DNA of 64,000 nucleotides from Gracilariopsis chorda (Eukaryota; Rhodophyta; Florideophyceae; Gracilariales; Gracilariaceae). The stretch is from contig NBIV01000034.1 in the NCBI GenBank assembly GCA_003194525.1, forward strand, positions 62,001 to 126,000. The letters are read 5' to 3'. The notes under the pieces are model-generated. The model was not told the DNA's origin and made no database searches. It was given only the letters and a program-made list of their open reading frames with translations. Both the position numbers and the translations under genes were made by a program. Shown here piece by piece: positions 1 to 8,503 of this stretch (its first letter is position 1; every line of letters starts with the position of its first letter).

Positions 1-1866
1 TCATTATTGCGGACACAGGATCACTCGCACTCGTGGTTTCGTCGGTGGGGCTCCTACGAAAGCCTAGAGTCGTTATGATATGTTCCCATTTTGTATTCAG
101 ATGTTCCTTTGTTTTTAATATGTCACTCGGTAGCGGAGAGGATCCTCGCACAACTATATTCCCCTTCAATAGTTCTGCGCTTCCAGCCAAATTTTTGTCG
201 TAGTCAGCTGCAAAGGTAACGATGAAGCCATGTGTCATTCTTGAAGTGAACTGAAATGCACGCATCAAAAACCATCCTGGGTCCTCAGATTGTAAGAAAG
301 TGTATTCGTGAAATTGGGTAAGTGCAAGGCTGAGCTTGAGTTCCGATTCGGCACTTACGTTAGTGCTGGTAGAAGCTTCTAAGGTGTAAACATCGTTGAA
401 TTTCTTTCGATTCTCGGCAGCAACCCCCCGGCTCAAGAACGCAGACTTCGGAATCAGAGTGTACAGATGTGATCTAAACAATTTCAAATTGTGGTGGTAA
501 ACCGAAGCTATCCTGCCCGAAAAGCTTTCTCTATACACAATAGCTTGGATCACTCTACCGTCCTTCTCTTTTGCAAGCCTTGTCGCACTGTACGCAGCTC
601 TGCAATCCTTTTCCTGCACGACCATACCTCTATGGCCCTTTCGCACTGGGCCGTCTCCATAGACGAAAGGATAATCAAGACTCCGCTTTTGGGTCCCAAT
701 TCCAGTAGCACCAAGCCAGTCGGTGATGAGGTCCACAGTCTCTTTTCCGTTGTAGCCGCGATCTGCAGCAAAAATAGCATTGGTCATTGGCCTCAGAGAT
801 CTTGGAGTAGCGGCCCCCTGCAAAAGTTGGACTGATCTCTCCCACAAATGTATTAGCTTTTCCCCTGGTCGAGAGTAATCACTAGATAGAAATCCGGTGG
901 TCAATACAGAGCACAACGCGTTATTAACAGACCCGAGGGCCTTTTGAGGATTATTCACATTTGAAAGGTTGGTAAGATGTGTCCAGTCCTAGATCGTAAT
1001 CGTTGGTGATCGTCATCCAGGCTGAAAATTATTTGCCCTGGAACGTACAAGTAGCTTCTATTGAATGCCGACAGCTCTTGCTCCAGTTCTGTGATCATTT
1101 GATTTCCAACGACCGGTTTGTTGAACCACCCCTTCTCGCTATTACTGTAAACCTCTGCGCGTTGTCGACGCTTTTTTGTTCCGCTCAATGCAACCCAAAT
1201 TTCCGCGTAACGGTTCCCCGAGATTCCAGTTTGATATTAGAACTCTTCATTTTCTGTGGACGGCATAACCGACACAGTAGTACCATATGAGGCTGCGAGC
1301 ATATGGTTCACAATGATGCCCTTCAATTCTATCAAAGTAGTAGGCTTTTCCTTCCAACCCGACAGTACACGATTAACGTAAGAACGTATTTTTTCCAGCA
1401 ATGAAGTTGGCAGAAACACATATAAGACATTCATGCGAGTTATTTGTGACTCCTCGAAAACAACGGGCCCTTTCAAAAGTACTTTAACTTCTTTCACGAC
1501 TTTGTCAATGAAATCGTTTGCTTCATTGCAAGAACGACGTCCCAAGAATTCATCAGTGTTGTCAAGTTGTATTTCTACGTCTTCAAACGCTGTTGCGTAT
1601 TTCCAGCCTGGTAGTCCTCCTGTTTGATGCGCCGTACTCCGCACTTGCCACTCCTCTTCATTGTCATCATTTTGCTCTGTACTATGTTATTCGGCATTAT
1701 TCTCAACAACAGTGTAATCCAAAATGCATTGGATGGGGTCAGCAAACAACGCAGACCAGAAGTCTTCAACCTCAGTTGTATGAGCTTCTTCTGCGTATGA
1801 CAAATTGCTCGCCACAAAAGTCGCACTCTTCTTGCTCAAGTCCGTCGGTGTTCTCGGAATGCTAGA
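1..1866 (-). pseudogene. IS4-like DDE transposase remnant, runs off left edge
   Basis: Reading the minus strand from about 1866 to 1 gives one long decayed protein. The part from about 950 to 1 is open for more than 300 codons and contains AADRGYNGKETVD, a DRGY signature like that around the second catalytic Asp of IS4-type DDE transposases. Upstream lies YVPGQIIFSLDDDHQRLRS, with acidic residues that could hold the first catalytic Asp, preceded by ISGNRYAEIWVAL, which resembles the pre-catalytic helix of piggyBac/IS4EU proteins. The frame has TAA codons near 1690 and 1235 and a one-base shift near 985-1000. Family assignment (IS4-like, possibly IS4EU or piggyBac-related) is inference from motifs; that it is a broken DDE transposase is better supported. 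No terminal repeats were recognised and the C-terminus is outside the window. Confidence 0.55.
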
Positions 1867-2284
1867 TAAGGGTGCTAGATCGCAAGTTTGTTAGGCAATC
1901 ACTCAAAAAAACTACGAAAACGCTAGATTCTGCTAGTTCGTGGTGGTTGGCAAGCAAAAAAAAAAATTTTTCGGAAATCACTCTTTCATATTTTCTATTG
2001 TCATCCGTCCCTAGTACCGCACTTCGCTAGTTTCAAGTTTAGAGCAAGTTCTTTGCTCACTAAACGCTAGTTAGAGGGCTCGAAATGGCGCTGGCCGCGT
2101 AGCGGCCAGCGGCCCCACCCCCATGCAACCCAAATTAACTTACATATTTCCATCTCGTGGATTTCAAACTTCAAATTGTCAAAGTTTGGAGCCCAACTGT
2201 TCTCTCAGCCTCACTGGGTGGCACCCACACTCTTGAACACCAAACATAAAACCTCCCTTACCATCCTTACCATCCTTCTTCTCC
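1867..2284. other. Intergenic, no gene seen
   Basis: AT-rich with several scattered CGCTAG/GCTAG motifs (about 1860-2075), then the small inverted repeat at 2090-2110. No coding pattern was found. Confidence 0.6.
2090..2110. repeat. Short perfect inverted repeat, 9-bp arms
   Basis: GCTGGCCGC, a 3-nt GTA loop, then GCGGCCAGC. It lies between the transposase remnant and the 3' end of the next gene. It may be an element end or a terminator-like hairpin; nothing decides between these. Confidence 0.6.
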
Positions 2285-3043
2285 TTATCCTCTCATTCCA
2301 CGCCTCCTCTTCAACCGACTCTCACCTTCTATTCCTTCGTCGTCCTTCTCCTCCAACCTCTTCCTTACAGCCCCTCGACCGGGAGTAACAGGAGTGCCTT
2401 CCCCGACAACAGCTCTCCCTTCCGCATCACACACCTTCTTCTGCATTTCCTCGATTAGATGCACAGCCCTACCAACCAGTAAAAGTTGCTTCTCCAACAC
2501 CAAAACCCGTCTACGCATCTCCTCGTTCTCCTTCCACAGTCTCCTCAGCTCCTCACCCACACACGCCACAACCCCATCGACATGCATTTCCGCCCACACC
2601 CCAGCCTCCCTTGCCCTCCTACGCAGCTCAGCCACAGCACCCATAGGCACCCCTTCCTCTGAAGAACTCAGCACCATCCCCCCCATCTCCACCACAACCT
2701 CCTCGATACACTCATCCAAACGCTCCTTAAGCCCTCCGCCCACGCTCCTCACCAGTTTCTTCACATCGCGGTAAAACCGACTCATTCGCCCCGCCCCACC
2801 TCCTCCTCCTCCCCGTCCTCCTCGACTTCCCTCGCCCTCACTTCCCTCCCCCCCATCCCCTCCCATCATCGTCCCAACCCCAAGCTCCCCGAACCCAACA
2901 ACGTTCCTTCCCTTGCCCTCTTCACCATCACCCTTCCCTTCCTCCTCCTTCTTCGTCCTTGGAGGCGTCTCGGGGACCTCCCTCTTCTCCGCTTTATCCA
3001 ACAACGCCAGTAGCTCCTCATCATTCACGTCTTCGCTAGACAT
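2285..3043 (-). CDS. Unknown acidic/Gly-rich nuclear-type coiled-coil protein
   Basis: An intact 252-residue frame starting at the ATG at 3043. The frame stays open a few codons upstream, but only to a GTG. I do not recognise a family. Residues 1-85 are acidic, Lys/Glu-rich and end in a Gly/Arg run, so are probably disordered. Residues 86-205 are helical with heptad-like spacing (EELRRLWKENEEMRRRVLVL at 164-183), a likely coiled coil. The last 30 residues are basic (KRLEEKDDEG, RLKRRRGMRG) and could serve as a nuclear localisation signal. Coiled coil plus basic tail suggests a nuclear or microtubule-associated scaffold, but this is speculation. Codon use is GC-rich like the other host genes. 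Confidence 0.7.
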   Translation of the reverse strand: MSSEDVNDEELLALLDKAEKREVPETPPRTKKEEEGKGDGEEGKGRNVVGFGELGVGTMMGGDGGEGSEGEGSRGGRGGGGGGAGRMSRFYRDVKKLVRSVGGGLKERLDECIEEVVVEMGGMVLSSSEEGVPMGAVAELRRRAREAGVWAEMHVDGVVACVGEELRRLWKENEEMRRRVLVLEKQLLLVGRAVHLIEEMQKKVCDAEGRAVVGEGTPVTPGRGAVRKRLEEKDDEGIEGESRLKRRRGMRG

Positions 3044-3285
3044 GGCTACTACACGCCCCACCACAACGGCGCTCCCGTTCCTAACCCAACCACCAAGCGA
3101 GCACTCCCCAGGTACTTATCCAACCGCATTTTTTCACTCGCCCGTTTTCGCGCCATTTCCCACCGAGTCGTGTCCCACCAATAATCTGAAACGAAAAATT
3201 TAGAACGACATTAGTTTAACACTTCCTTCAGTTTACAACTCTATCACACTAACTTAGGTATGTACAGGTAGAACTACGAACGTGT

Positions 3286-4389
3286 CTAAAGAAATGGTTC
3301 AAAACGAGAACCAACAGGCCTACAGTGCTCTCCTAGATTCGCAACATACCTTCGAAAATGGTACTCCAAGTCCATATCCACAGCCATACCCAAAAGAAGC
3401 AGCACGAAAAAGATAGTATTCTCCACTACAGGCGCGAGTCCCCTTACCTTGTGCAAAGAAGTATCGCTCAGGAACGTGAAAATCAAGTAGGTAAACACAA
3501 CAGGGAACACCCTTCCGATATAGAGCCTCATAGTAGCCACACCATCTCTAAACCCAAGCACCTTATTCAAACCACCGTATACGGTCCTGCACACATCCAA
3601 AATCAGCCCAACACTACCTCTCTGCACATATGGGAGCTCTCTCTCATTGTTAATGCTGTCCCTAGTCACAAAAAACATCGTTAGCCGTTCAACCACATAC
3701 GACATACCCCCAAACATGAAACCACCAGTGAAAAATGCAAGAGCACCAGTCCTAAGTTCCATTCCAATCGAAATTGGCGCTTCCAAGAAGTGATAGCCAA
3801 CAAAAATACAAACATTCAACGGCAAAAGACCTGCCATCGTGAATCCAAGTAGTCTGTTTCGAATCACAGAAATCCGTGCCATTCGCTGGCTGTCCCGCAA
3901 AGGTACGTATGCCAATGAACCAAAATGCCTTCTATGCAATGCAAACACCATATCGAAGATAAACAAATGCAAAACAGTCTCCAGAATTACCACAATCAAC
4001 ATCTTCGGAGACATTCGAACATCCCTACCACATAATGCATCAAAAGCGGTTTCAATACCCCATAAAGAGCACCAATGGCTAATGAAAACAGAAACGCATA
4101 TGCGCACCAAGCCCATGCTTTTCGCTTTTCCTCGCGTAGTCGGCATTTCTATGTCAGGCCTTCGCAGCGAAGCGGATTTCCTGGGACAATGCTTCTTCGT
4201 CTTCGTAGAACTCTTATTCCGGCCGAGAACCACGCTGCAATCTTGAAGCGTTCGCGTGATCAAGTTGTCGTGGCACCCAGTCGCGTAAGATGCTCTCGTG
4301 ATCACGTCTGCTCGGTTCAGGCGACGTGAGCATCTATACTTTTGAAATACATGGTATTGAAGACGTTTCCTGACAACCATTAAGTTCAT
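3286..4389 (-). CDS. Multi-pass membrane protein of unknown function
   Basis: Intact 367-residue frame from the ATG at 4389. The first 90 residues are Arg/Ser/Thr-rich with few acids and could be an organelle-targeting extension; an internal Met at 82 is an alternative start. Hydrophobic segments, judged by eye, lie at about 94-112, 130-150, 180-202, 214-232, 292-308 and 322-338, so five to six membrane spans. Between spans 4 and 5 is a conserved-looking soluble loop (RGSVGLILDVCRTVYGGLNK). No transporter or enzyme motif was recognised. It is divergent to the methyltransferase/SET gene, and the palindrome at 4452-4537 lies in its presumed promoter. Confidence 0.7.
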   Translation of the reverse strand: MNLMVVRKRLQYHVFQKYRCSRRLNRADVITRASYATGCHDNLITRTLQDCSVVLGRNKSSTKTKKHCPRKSASLRRPDIEMPTTRGKAKSMGLVRICVSVFISHWCSLWGIETAFDALCGRDVRMSPKMLIVVILETVLHLFIFDMVFALHRRHFGSLAYVPLRDSQRMARISVIRNRLLGFTMAGLLPLNVCIFVGYHFLEAPISIGMELRTGALAFFTGGFMFGGMSYVVERLTMFFVTRDSINNERELPYVQRGSVGLILDVCRTVYGGLNKVLGFRDGVATMRLYIGRVFPVVFTYLIFTFLSDTSLHKVRGLAPVVENTIFFVLLLLGMAVDMDLEYHFRRYVANLGEHCRPVGSRFEPFL

Positions 4390-4451
4390 TTAGGCGGCGC
4401 TGCAATGCACCTGTAATGATTTTGCATTGGTATTCGAAGTTTGTTTTTGGG

Positions 4452-4537
4452 GGTGGAGGTCCGTGGACCGGAGTGTCGTGGCGCTTCATCAGGCGCCTGA
4501 TGAAGCGCCACGACACTCCGGTCCACGGACCTCCACC
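4452..4537. repeat. 86-bp perfect palindrome, no spacer
   Basis: The 43 bases at 4452-4494 are followed immediately by their exact reverse complement at 4495-4537, centred on GGC|GCC. I compared both arms base by base and found no mismatch; 4451 and 4538 do not pair. A CACGTG hexamer overlaps the right border (4537-4542). It lies between two divergent genes. Confidence 0.95.
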
Positions 4538-4546
4538 ACGTGGCGG

Positions 4547-4685
4547 CCAGCAGTTCCGAAAATCAAAAAATTAGTTTAAAATTAGTGTCTGGAATGAACG
4601 GACATCTGCGGTACGACCTAGTAGGTCATGGGCGGAAGATGCATGGTTCATTTTACACTAATTTTTTGATTTTCTGAACAGCTGG
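4547..4685. mobile_element. 139-bp fold-back (MITE-like) element
   Basis: The left end begins CCAGCAGTTCCGAAAATC and continues through an A-rich stretch; the right end is its near reverse complement ending in GCTGG. The outer arms are about 36 bp with three differences. The interior (about 4590-4650) is also an imperfect inverted repeat around GACCTAGTAGGTC, so the whole element can fold into one hairpin. No clear target duplication was found (CGTGGCGG on the left, GTGGGG on the right). The right arm carries TTTTCTGAACAG, which could act as a splice acceptor for the gene that follows. Confidence 0.7.
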
Positions 4686-6496
4686 GTGGGGATAATGAGG
4701 TCGAAGAGGTGGTGGAGAGTGTGGCTGCTCCAAGAGCTACTACTGGTCTGCAGACAACGACATTGTCTCAGAGACTGACGTACAGCGTGAAGGAGACTGG
4801 TGTTCAACCTCCACCGTATCCGAAGACTTTAGATCAGTTGATGTCGTACGAGTACTGTGAGAGGCAGATGTCCCGCAGCTTCCGTCTTCACAACTGCAGT
4901 TTCCAAGACCTTGTCGAAGTCGACGACAACAAGTCCGGGGACAGCGAACTATCCATTGAAGGAAGGGTACAGTTCGTGCTTTCGGATCCCCGATATGGGA
5001 CTCGTGCGGAGCGTAATCGGGAGAACAGTGGTCATGATGTTCTCACCGAGAAGACCATGGCCCGGGCAGGGAAAAGAATTTCAAAGTTGCTACGTCCCGG
5101 TGGGCGTGTTATATTGTTCTGCTCGTGGGATCAGATACAGAAGTGGCGGGAGGTGCTGCGGAGTGTTACGTACACAGATGACTCTGGCACAACTCGTTTT
5201 TCTTTTGTCGTGGACGAACAACCCCTCCAGTTCGTACGATCCATGGGGAACTCGATGGGTAATCCGGGAAGGCGGAGCTGTCGGCTGTACCAGACGTCGG
5301 AGTATGCCGTACATGCAGTGCGCTCTGGGGTCCCGTATTCCCAAAAGCACAGAATGGTGAACTATGAGAACTTTAATTTTATCCCTTCACGCTACCCGGC
5401 ATATCACGCAATCATAGACCAGGTGCCGCCTATGTCTTATGGCGAAACTCTGCTATGGAATGTGACAAACTCGGAGAGAATCACTACGAGGAAAAAGGTG
5501 CGACCGGAACAGAAGTGTAGGGCATTGCTGAAGGAACTCATTTGCAGGTTTAGTCAGCCAGGAGACCTAGTGGTTGACCTCTTTGCGGGGACGTTCTCTA
5601 CAGCGATGGCATGCATGGAACTGCCGAAGCACCGGATATTTGTAGGATGTGAAGACGATAAAGCTTGCTTTGAACACGCAAAGCATGCTGCTATTGTTCG
5701 CTTTGCTTCTATAATCCGGGAGGGAAACACCAATCTTGAGAAGAACCAAGAGCTCAGGAAGATGGCCCATACTGTTGTCATCGCATTTCCAATGGGCAGA
5801 TTGAGGCATACCTTGTCATGGAAGGCAGTCAATGGCTTTTCTCCGTACCAGATGCTTCCCCCACACGTCGTCCAGTTCCTGTCGACGCTGTGGAGAAGTG
5901 AAGAGGTAGCCAAATTGGGTAAGAGCAGGACCTTCGATCAATGGCCTAGCGTGCTGCAGGGTAGGATGAATCTGGAGAACATGAACTCGCTGCTGGCAAT
6001 GGAAGCTGTGCATTATGGACTACGAATCAGCAAGTCTACTATTCGCCACGATAACGCTGGTGTTGGAGTGTTTGCAACTCGTCGAATTGCTGTAGGGGAG
6101 GTAGTGTGCTACTTCTATGGGACACTCGTGTATCATGATCTGACGAACCGTAAAGAAGTGCACAAGACCTACGGGGACGGAGTTATGGGTGTGACGAAGG
6201 ATCGCTTTCGAAAATATGCGGTGGAGGTGGATGTTCATGGGCATCAGTTCTCTGCACTACCTCATCGGAGAACACTGAACCATGGAAAACAAACCAACCC
6301 GATTCTTTGGGTTGTTCCAGCTCCGTTTTGTGTTGCAGGGTATATTAACGACCCTAAGTATGTCGAAGGCGATAAGGACTTAGATGCTACGGTAGATGGC
6401 CTTGTGAAAAAGCGTGAGGCTAACGTGCGGATGAAACGTTCACCTGGCCTAGGGCGGCACGGGAAAAGTTGTTTTCGCTACTTGGGTATGACTTGA
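4682..6496 (+). CDS. Beta-class amino-methyltransferase fused to SET-like domain
   Basis: The frame is open from just after a TGA near 4667. No ATG occurs before 4841, so the 5' end is either spliced (CTGAACAG at 4674-4681 looks like an acceptor) or truncated by the fold-back element. A methyltransferase domain comes first in beta-class order: motif IV is VLSDPRYGTR (Asp codon at 4985), followed by LLRPGGRVILFCSW, EYAVHAV, and then motif I VVDLFAGTFSTAMACMEL (Phe-Ala-Gly at 5582-5590) with GCEDD. This is the arrangement of DNA N6-adenine/N4-cytosine methyltransferases. Motif IV reads DPRY rather than the usual DPPY. A SET-like module follows from about 6040: GVGVFATRRIAVGEVV, YFYGTLV, AGYINDPKY, ANV. 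The last SET strand is in another frame (next entry). Likely role: DNA or RNA base methylation plus protein lysine methylation, possibly of a mobile element. Confidence 0.65.
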   Translation: MGGDNEVEEVVESVAAPRATTGLQTTTLSQRLTYSVKETGVQPPPYPKTLDQLMSYEYCERQMSRSFRLHNCSFQDLVEVDDNKSGDSELSIEGRVQFVLSDPRYGTRAERNRENSGHDVLTEKTMARAGKRISKLLRPGGRVILFCSWDQIQKWREVLRSVTYTDDSGTTRFSFVVDEQPLQFVRSMGNSMGNPGRRSCRLYQTSEYAVHAVRSGVPYSQKHRMVNYENFNFIPSRYPAYHAIIDQVPPMSYGETLLWNVTNSERITTRKKVRPEQKCRALLKELICRFSQPGDLVVDLFAGTFSTAMACMELPKHRIFVGCEDDKACFEHAKHAAIVRFASIIREGNTNLEKNQELRKMAHTVVIAFPMGRLRHTLSWKAVNGFSPYQMLPPHVVQFLSTLWRSEEVAKLGKSRTFDQWPSVLQGRMNLENMNSLLAMEAVHYGLRISKSTIRHDNAGVGVFATRRIAVGEVVCYFYGTLVYHDLTNRKEVHKTYGDGVMGVTKDRFRKYAVEVDVHGHQFSALPHRRTLNHGKQTNPILWVVPAPFCVAGYINDPKYVEGDKDLDATVDGLVKKREANVRMKRSPGLGRHGKSCFRYLGMT

Positions 6497-7026
6497 TAGC
6501 AAGACGTGTGAGACCTCAGGAGGGGACGGAGCTTGATGTGGAATTGAAGAAGCAGTTAGAGGAAGCGAGAAGCAAGTTAATGGGAAAGGAGGTAGAGAAG
6601 AGCCGAATCTTATGTGCATGGAGAATGAGTGCGATTGACGATCTTACATATTCTGGATTTCAAGTTGCTCGAAGGTTAAGGGACTTTGGTGGGGAGGACA
6701 TGTACTTTAAGAACGGAGCTGCGGTAGAAGTGCTGGCAGAGTTTATGGGATATGAGGTGGTACCGGGAGGCGAAGGGAAGACAGATTATGTGGATGGAAC
6801 TGTGATGCATTTGGCACGCTTGGATGCTTGGATCGGATGTGTTTTGACTGCGTTGGACACGAATGTGGGCCGTGGAGGAAAACGGCAGTTATTGTTTTCA
6901 AAGTTGTTTGGTGAGTATCTCCCGCTTGCTCTGGAGAACATAATTGGGGTGGCATGGGAGAGAGTGAGGGAACGGCACCATGAGGAATTGGAGAATGTTT
7001 GGATGTCTTGGAGTAGTGAGATTTGA
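6469..7026 (+). CDS. C-terminal continuation of the methyltransferase-SET protein in a shifted frame
   Basis: A frame offset from the preceding one begins LFSLLGYDLIARRVRPQEG and continues TELDVEL, which reads as the missing end of a SET domain (ia.r.i..G.EL). I therefore infer one frameshift, sequencing error or unrecognised small intron between about 6428 and 6480. After it come about 150 residues of well-formed helical protein (SRILCAWRMSAIDDLTYSGF, LARLDAWIGCVLTALD, ENIIGVAWERVRERHHEE) of no family I recognise. It ends at 7026. The last 284 bases overlap, antisense, the 3' end of the convergent zinc-finger gene. Confidence 0.55.
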   Translation: MFSLLGYDLIARRVRPQEGTELDVELKKQLEEARSKLMGKEVEKSRILCAWRMSAIDDLTYSGFQVARRLRDFGGEDMYFKNGAAVEVLAEFMGYEVVPGGEGKTDYVDGTVMHLARLDAWIGCVLTALDTNVGRGGKRQLLFSKLFGEYLPLALENIIGVAWERVRERHHEELENVWMSWSSEI

Positions 7027-8503
7027 AGAGGACGTGGGCATGTTCGAATATGCCTGCGTCGTTGAAGTGCAGACCTCCGTATCTACGTATGTCGTCGACG
7101 ATGTGATCGAGGAGATGGAACTTGAGGGTACCGAGGTGCGAAGAGTGGTAGGGTCCGAGGACGGTGGTGGCTGTGAGTTTGAAGGATCTGATCTGTCGTT
7201 CGAGTGATTTGAGAGAGTCTTCGGTCCATTCGGAAGTGGAGTTGTATCGCATGGCGTAGAGAACGAGATCTGTGTACTTGGTGAAGACGGAAGTGATTGG
7301 GGAGGAGTCGATTTCGTTGCAGCATCTGTCGAAGAATGCTCCGATGAAGGGGAATACCATGTCGAGTGCGCGGTAATCTTTTGCTTCGAGCATTCCACGG
7401 AGTCCTTCTGTGGTGAAGAAGCCGTTAAGAGCTTGAGCGTTGTCGGAGGTGGAGAAGTCTATGTGGAGTCCAGTTGCAGGGGAATCTTTTTCGATGGCCG
7501 CAAGAATGGAGTTGGAGTGTTTGAGGATGGAGGTGCGGATGGATTGGAAGCATCTCTTGGATTTGCTGGGACCGACAATGGAGAAGAGGGAATCGGATCG
7601 GAGACGTTCGATTGCGGTGGCTTTGATGAGTTTAGAGACGCCGAGGTGGAAGTTATGCAGTGGCTCGAAGGCGAAGATGTTGTAAGAAGAGAGAAGCGGA
7701 GTGATGTTGAAGATGGGGTATGATTCGAGGGCTGCAGCCATGGGATGTGCGAAAGCCGGGTGACCAGAAGACGAATAAGATGAGGAAGATTGAGATAACG
7801 GCTGGAAGAAGGTGTTGTTGAGGTGTGCGAGTGCGAGTTGTTGCTTGAGGACGTCGATGGCACGTTTCTGGAAGAGGGTTGCGGAGAAGGTGTTGCGCTT
7901 GTCTGTGATGGTGGAAGGGATGAAGCCGTTGGAGCTGATGCGTTGCTTGAAGAGGTCCTCTTGCAGTGCGAGGCACTGCCTGGCGGAGGAGATGGAGGTC
8001 TGGAAGGAGGACTTGGAGAAGTCTGGATGGTTGAGGATGGAGATGAGCTCGTCTGCTTTGCGGGTGCTGACGGAGGATGCGATGGAGGAGATGTAGAGGA
8101 CGAGTTGTTCGAGATGAGGGTTGTCGGCGAGAGGGGAAGGGGAACGAGAAGGGGGCGGGAGAAGGGGGTTTGAGGAGGAGACGGAGCCGATGGCGTGACT
8201 TGCGATATGGTAAGCGTCTTGGGTTTGAAGAGAGAGGGAAGCCTGTTGAAGTTCATATGGATCATCATCGGCGAGGGGGACGTTGTCGGAAGGACGGTGA
8301 GAGGGAAGGGGAGGAGAATTGATGGAGAGGTTGGGAACGGATTTTCGCTTCTTGGTCCTGGGAGGGAACTGAACTGGAGCGGTGGCTGTGGAGGAGGAAC
8401 GCTTGTTGGCGGTGAGGCGATGGGGGCACCTGCGTTGGTGACTCTGAAGAGAGTATGTGGTGCGGCCGTGGAAGGAGCAGCGAGGGTAGCAACAGGGGAA
8501 CAT
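6743..8503 (-). CDS. Zinc-finger protein related to Plavaka/KDZ/CACTA-type transposases
   Basis: Intact frame. ATG at 8503 is preferred (586 residues) because a zinc finger follows directly; an upstream in-frame ATG at 8710 adds 69 residues. Residues 4-28 hold C-C-(x3)-C...H-(x3)-C-P-H, similar to the N-terminal finger of Plavaka-like proteins. Residues 30-130 are Ser/Pro-rich linker. FEPLHNFHLGVSKL (279-292) matches the HNL.LG motif that follows the catalytic core in these transposases. Residues 459-502 carry FHLLDHIVDDIRRYGG and the FEHAHVLFKSHY...TSK ending typical of their C-terminus. The stretch that should hold the DDE/RNase H core between finger and HNFHLG is missing or unrecognisable, so this may be a non-catalytic or domesticated derivative. 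The tail beyond TSK (6743-6995) is low-complexity and may not be real coding sequence. Confidence 0.6.
   Translation of the reverse strand: MFPCCYPRCSFHGRTTYSLQSHQRRCPHRLTANKRSSSTATAPVQFPPRTKKRKSVPNLSINSPPLPSHRPSDNVPLADDDPYELQQASLSLQTQDAYHIASHAIGSVSSSNPLLPPPSRSPSPLADNPHLEQLVLYISSIASSVSTRKADELISILNHPDFSKSSFQTSISSARQCLALQEDLFKQRISSNGFIPSTITDKRNTFSATLFQKRAIDVLKQQLALAHLNNTFFQPLSQSSSSYSSSGHPAFAHPMAAALESYPIFNITPLLSSYNIFAFEPLHNFHLGVSKLIKATAIERLRSDSLFSIVGPSKSKRCFQSIRTSILKHSNSILAAIEKDSPATGLHIDFSTSDNAQALNGFFTTEGLRGMLEAKDYRALDMVFPFIGAFFDRCCNEIDSSPITSVFTKYTDLVLYAMRYNSTSEWTEDSLKSLERQIRSFKLTATTVLGPYHSSHLGTLKFHLLDHIVDDIRRYGGLHFNDAGIFEHAHVLFKSHYSKTSKHSPIPHGAVPSLSPMPPQLCSPEQAGDTHQTTLKTITAVFLHGPHSCPTQSKHIRSKHPSVPNASQFHPHNLSSLRLPVPPHIP

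Noticed and set aside
7459-8268. Ser/Pro/Thr-rich minus frame
   Set aside because: Shadow of the zinc-finger transposase-like gene in another frame.
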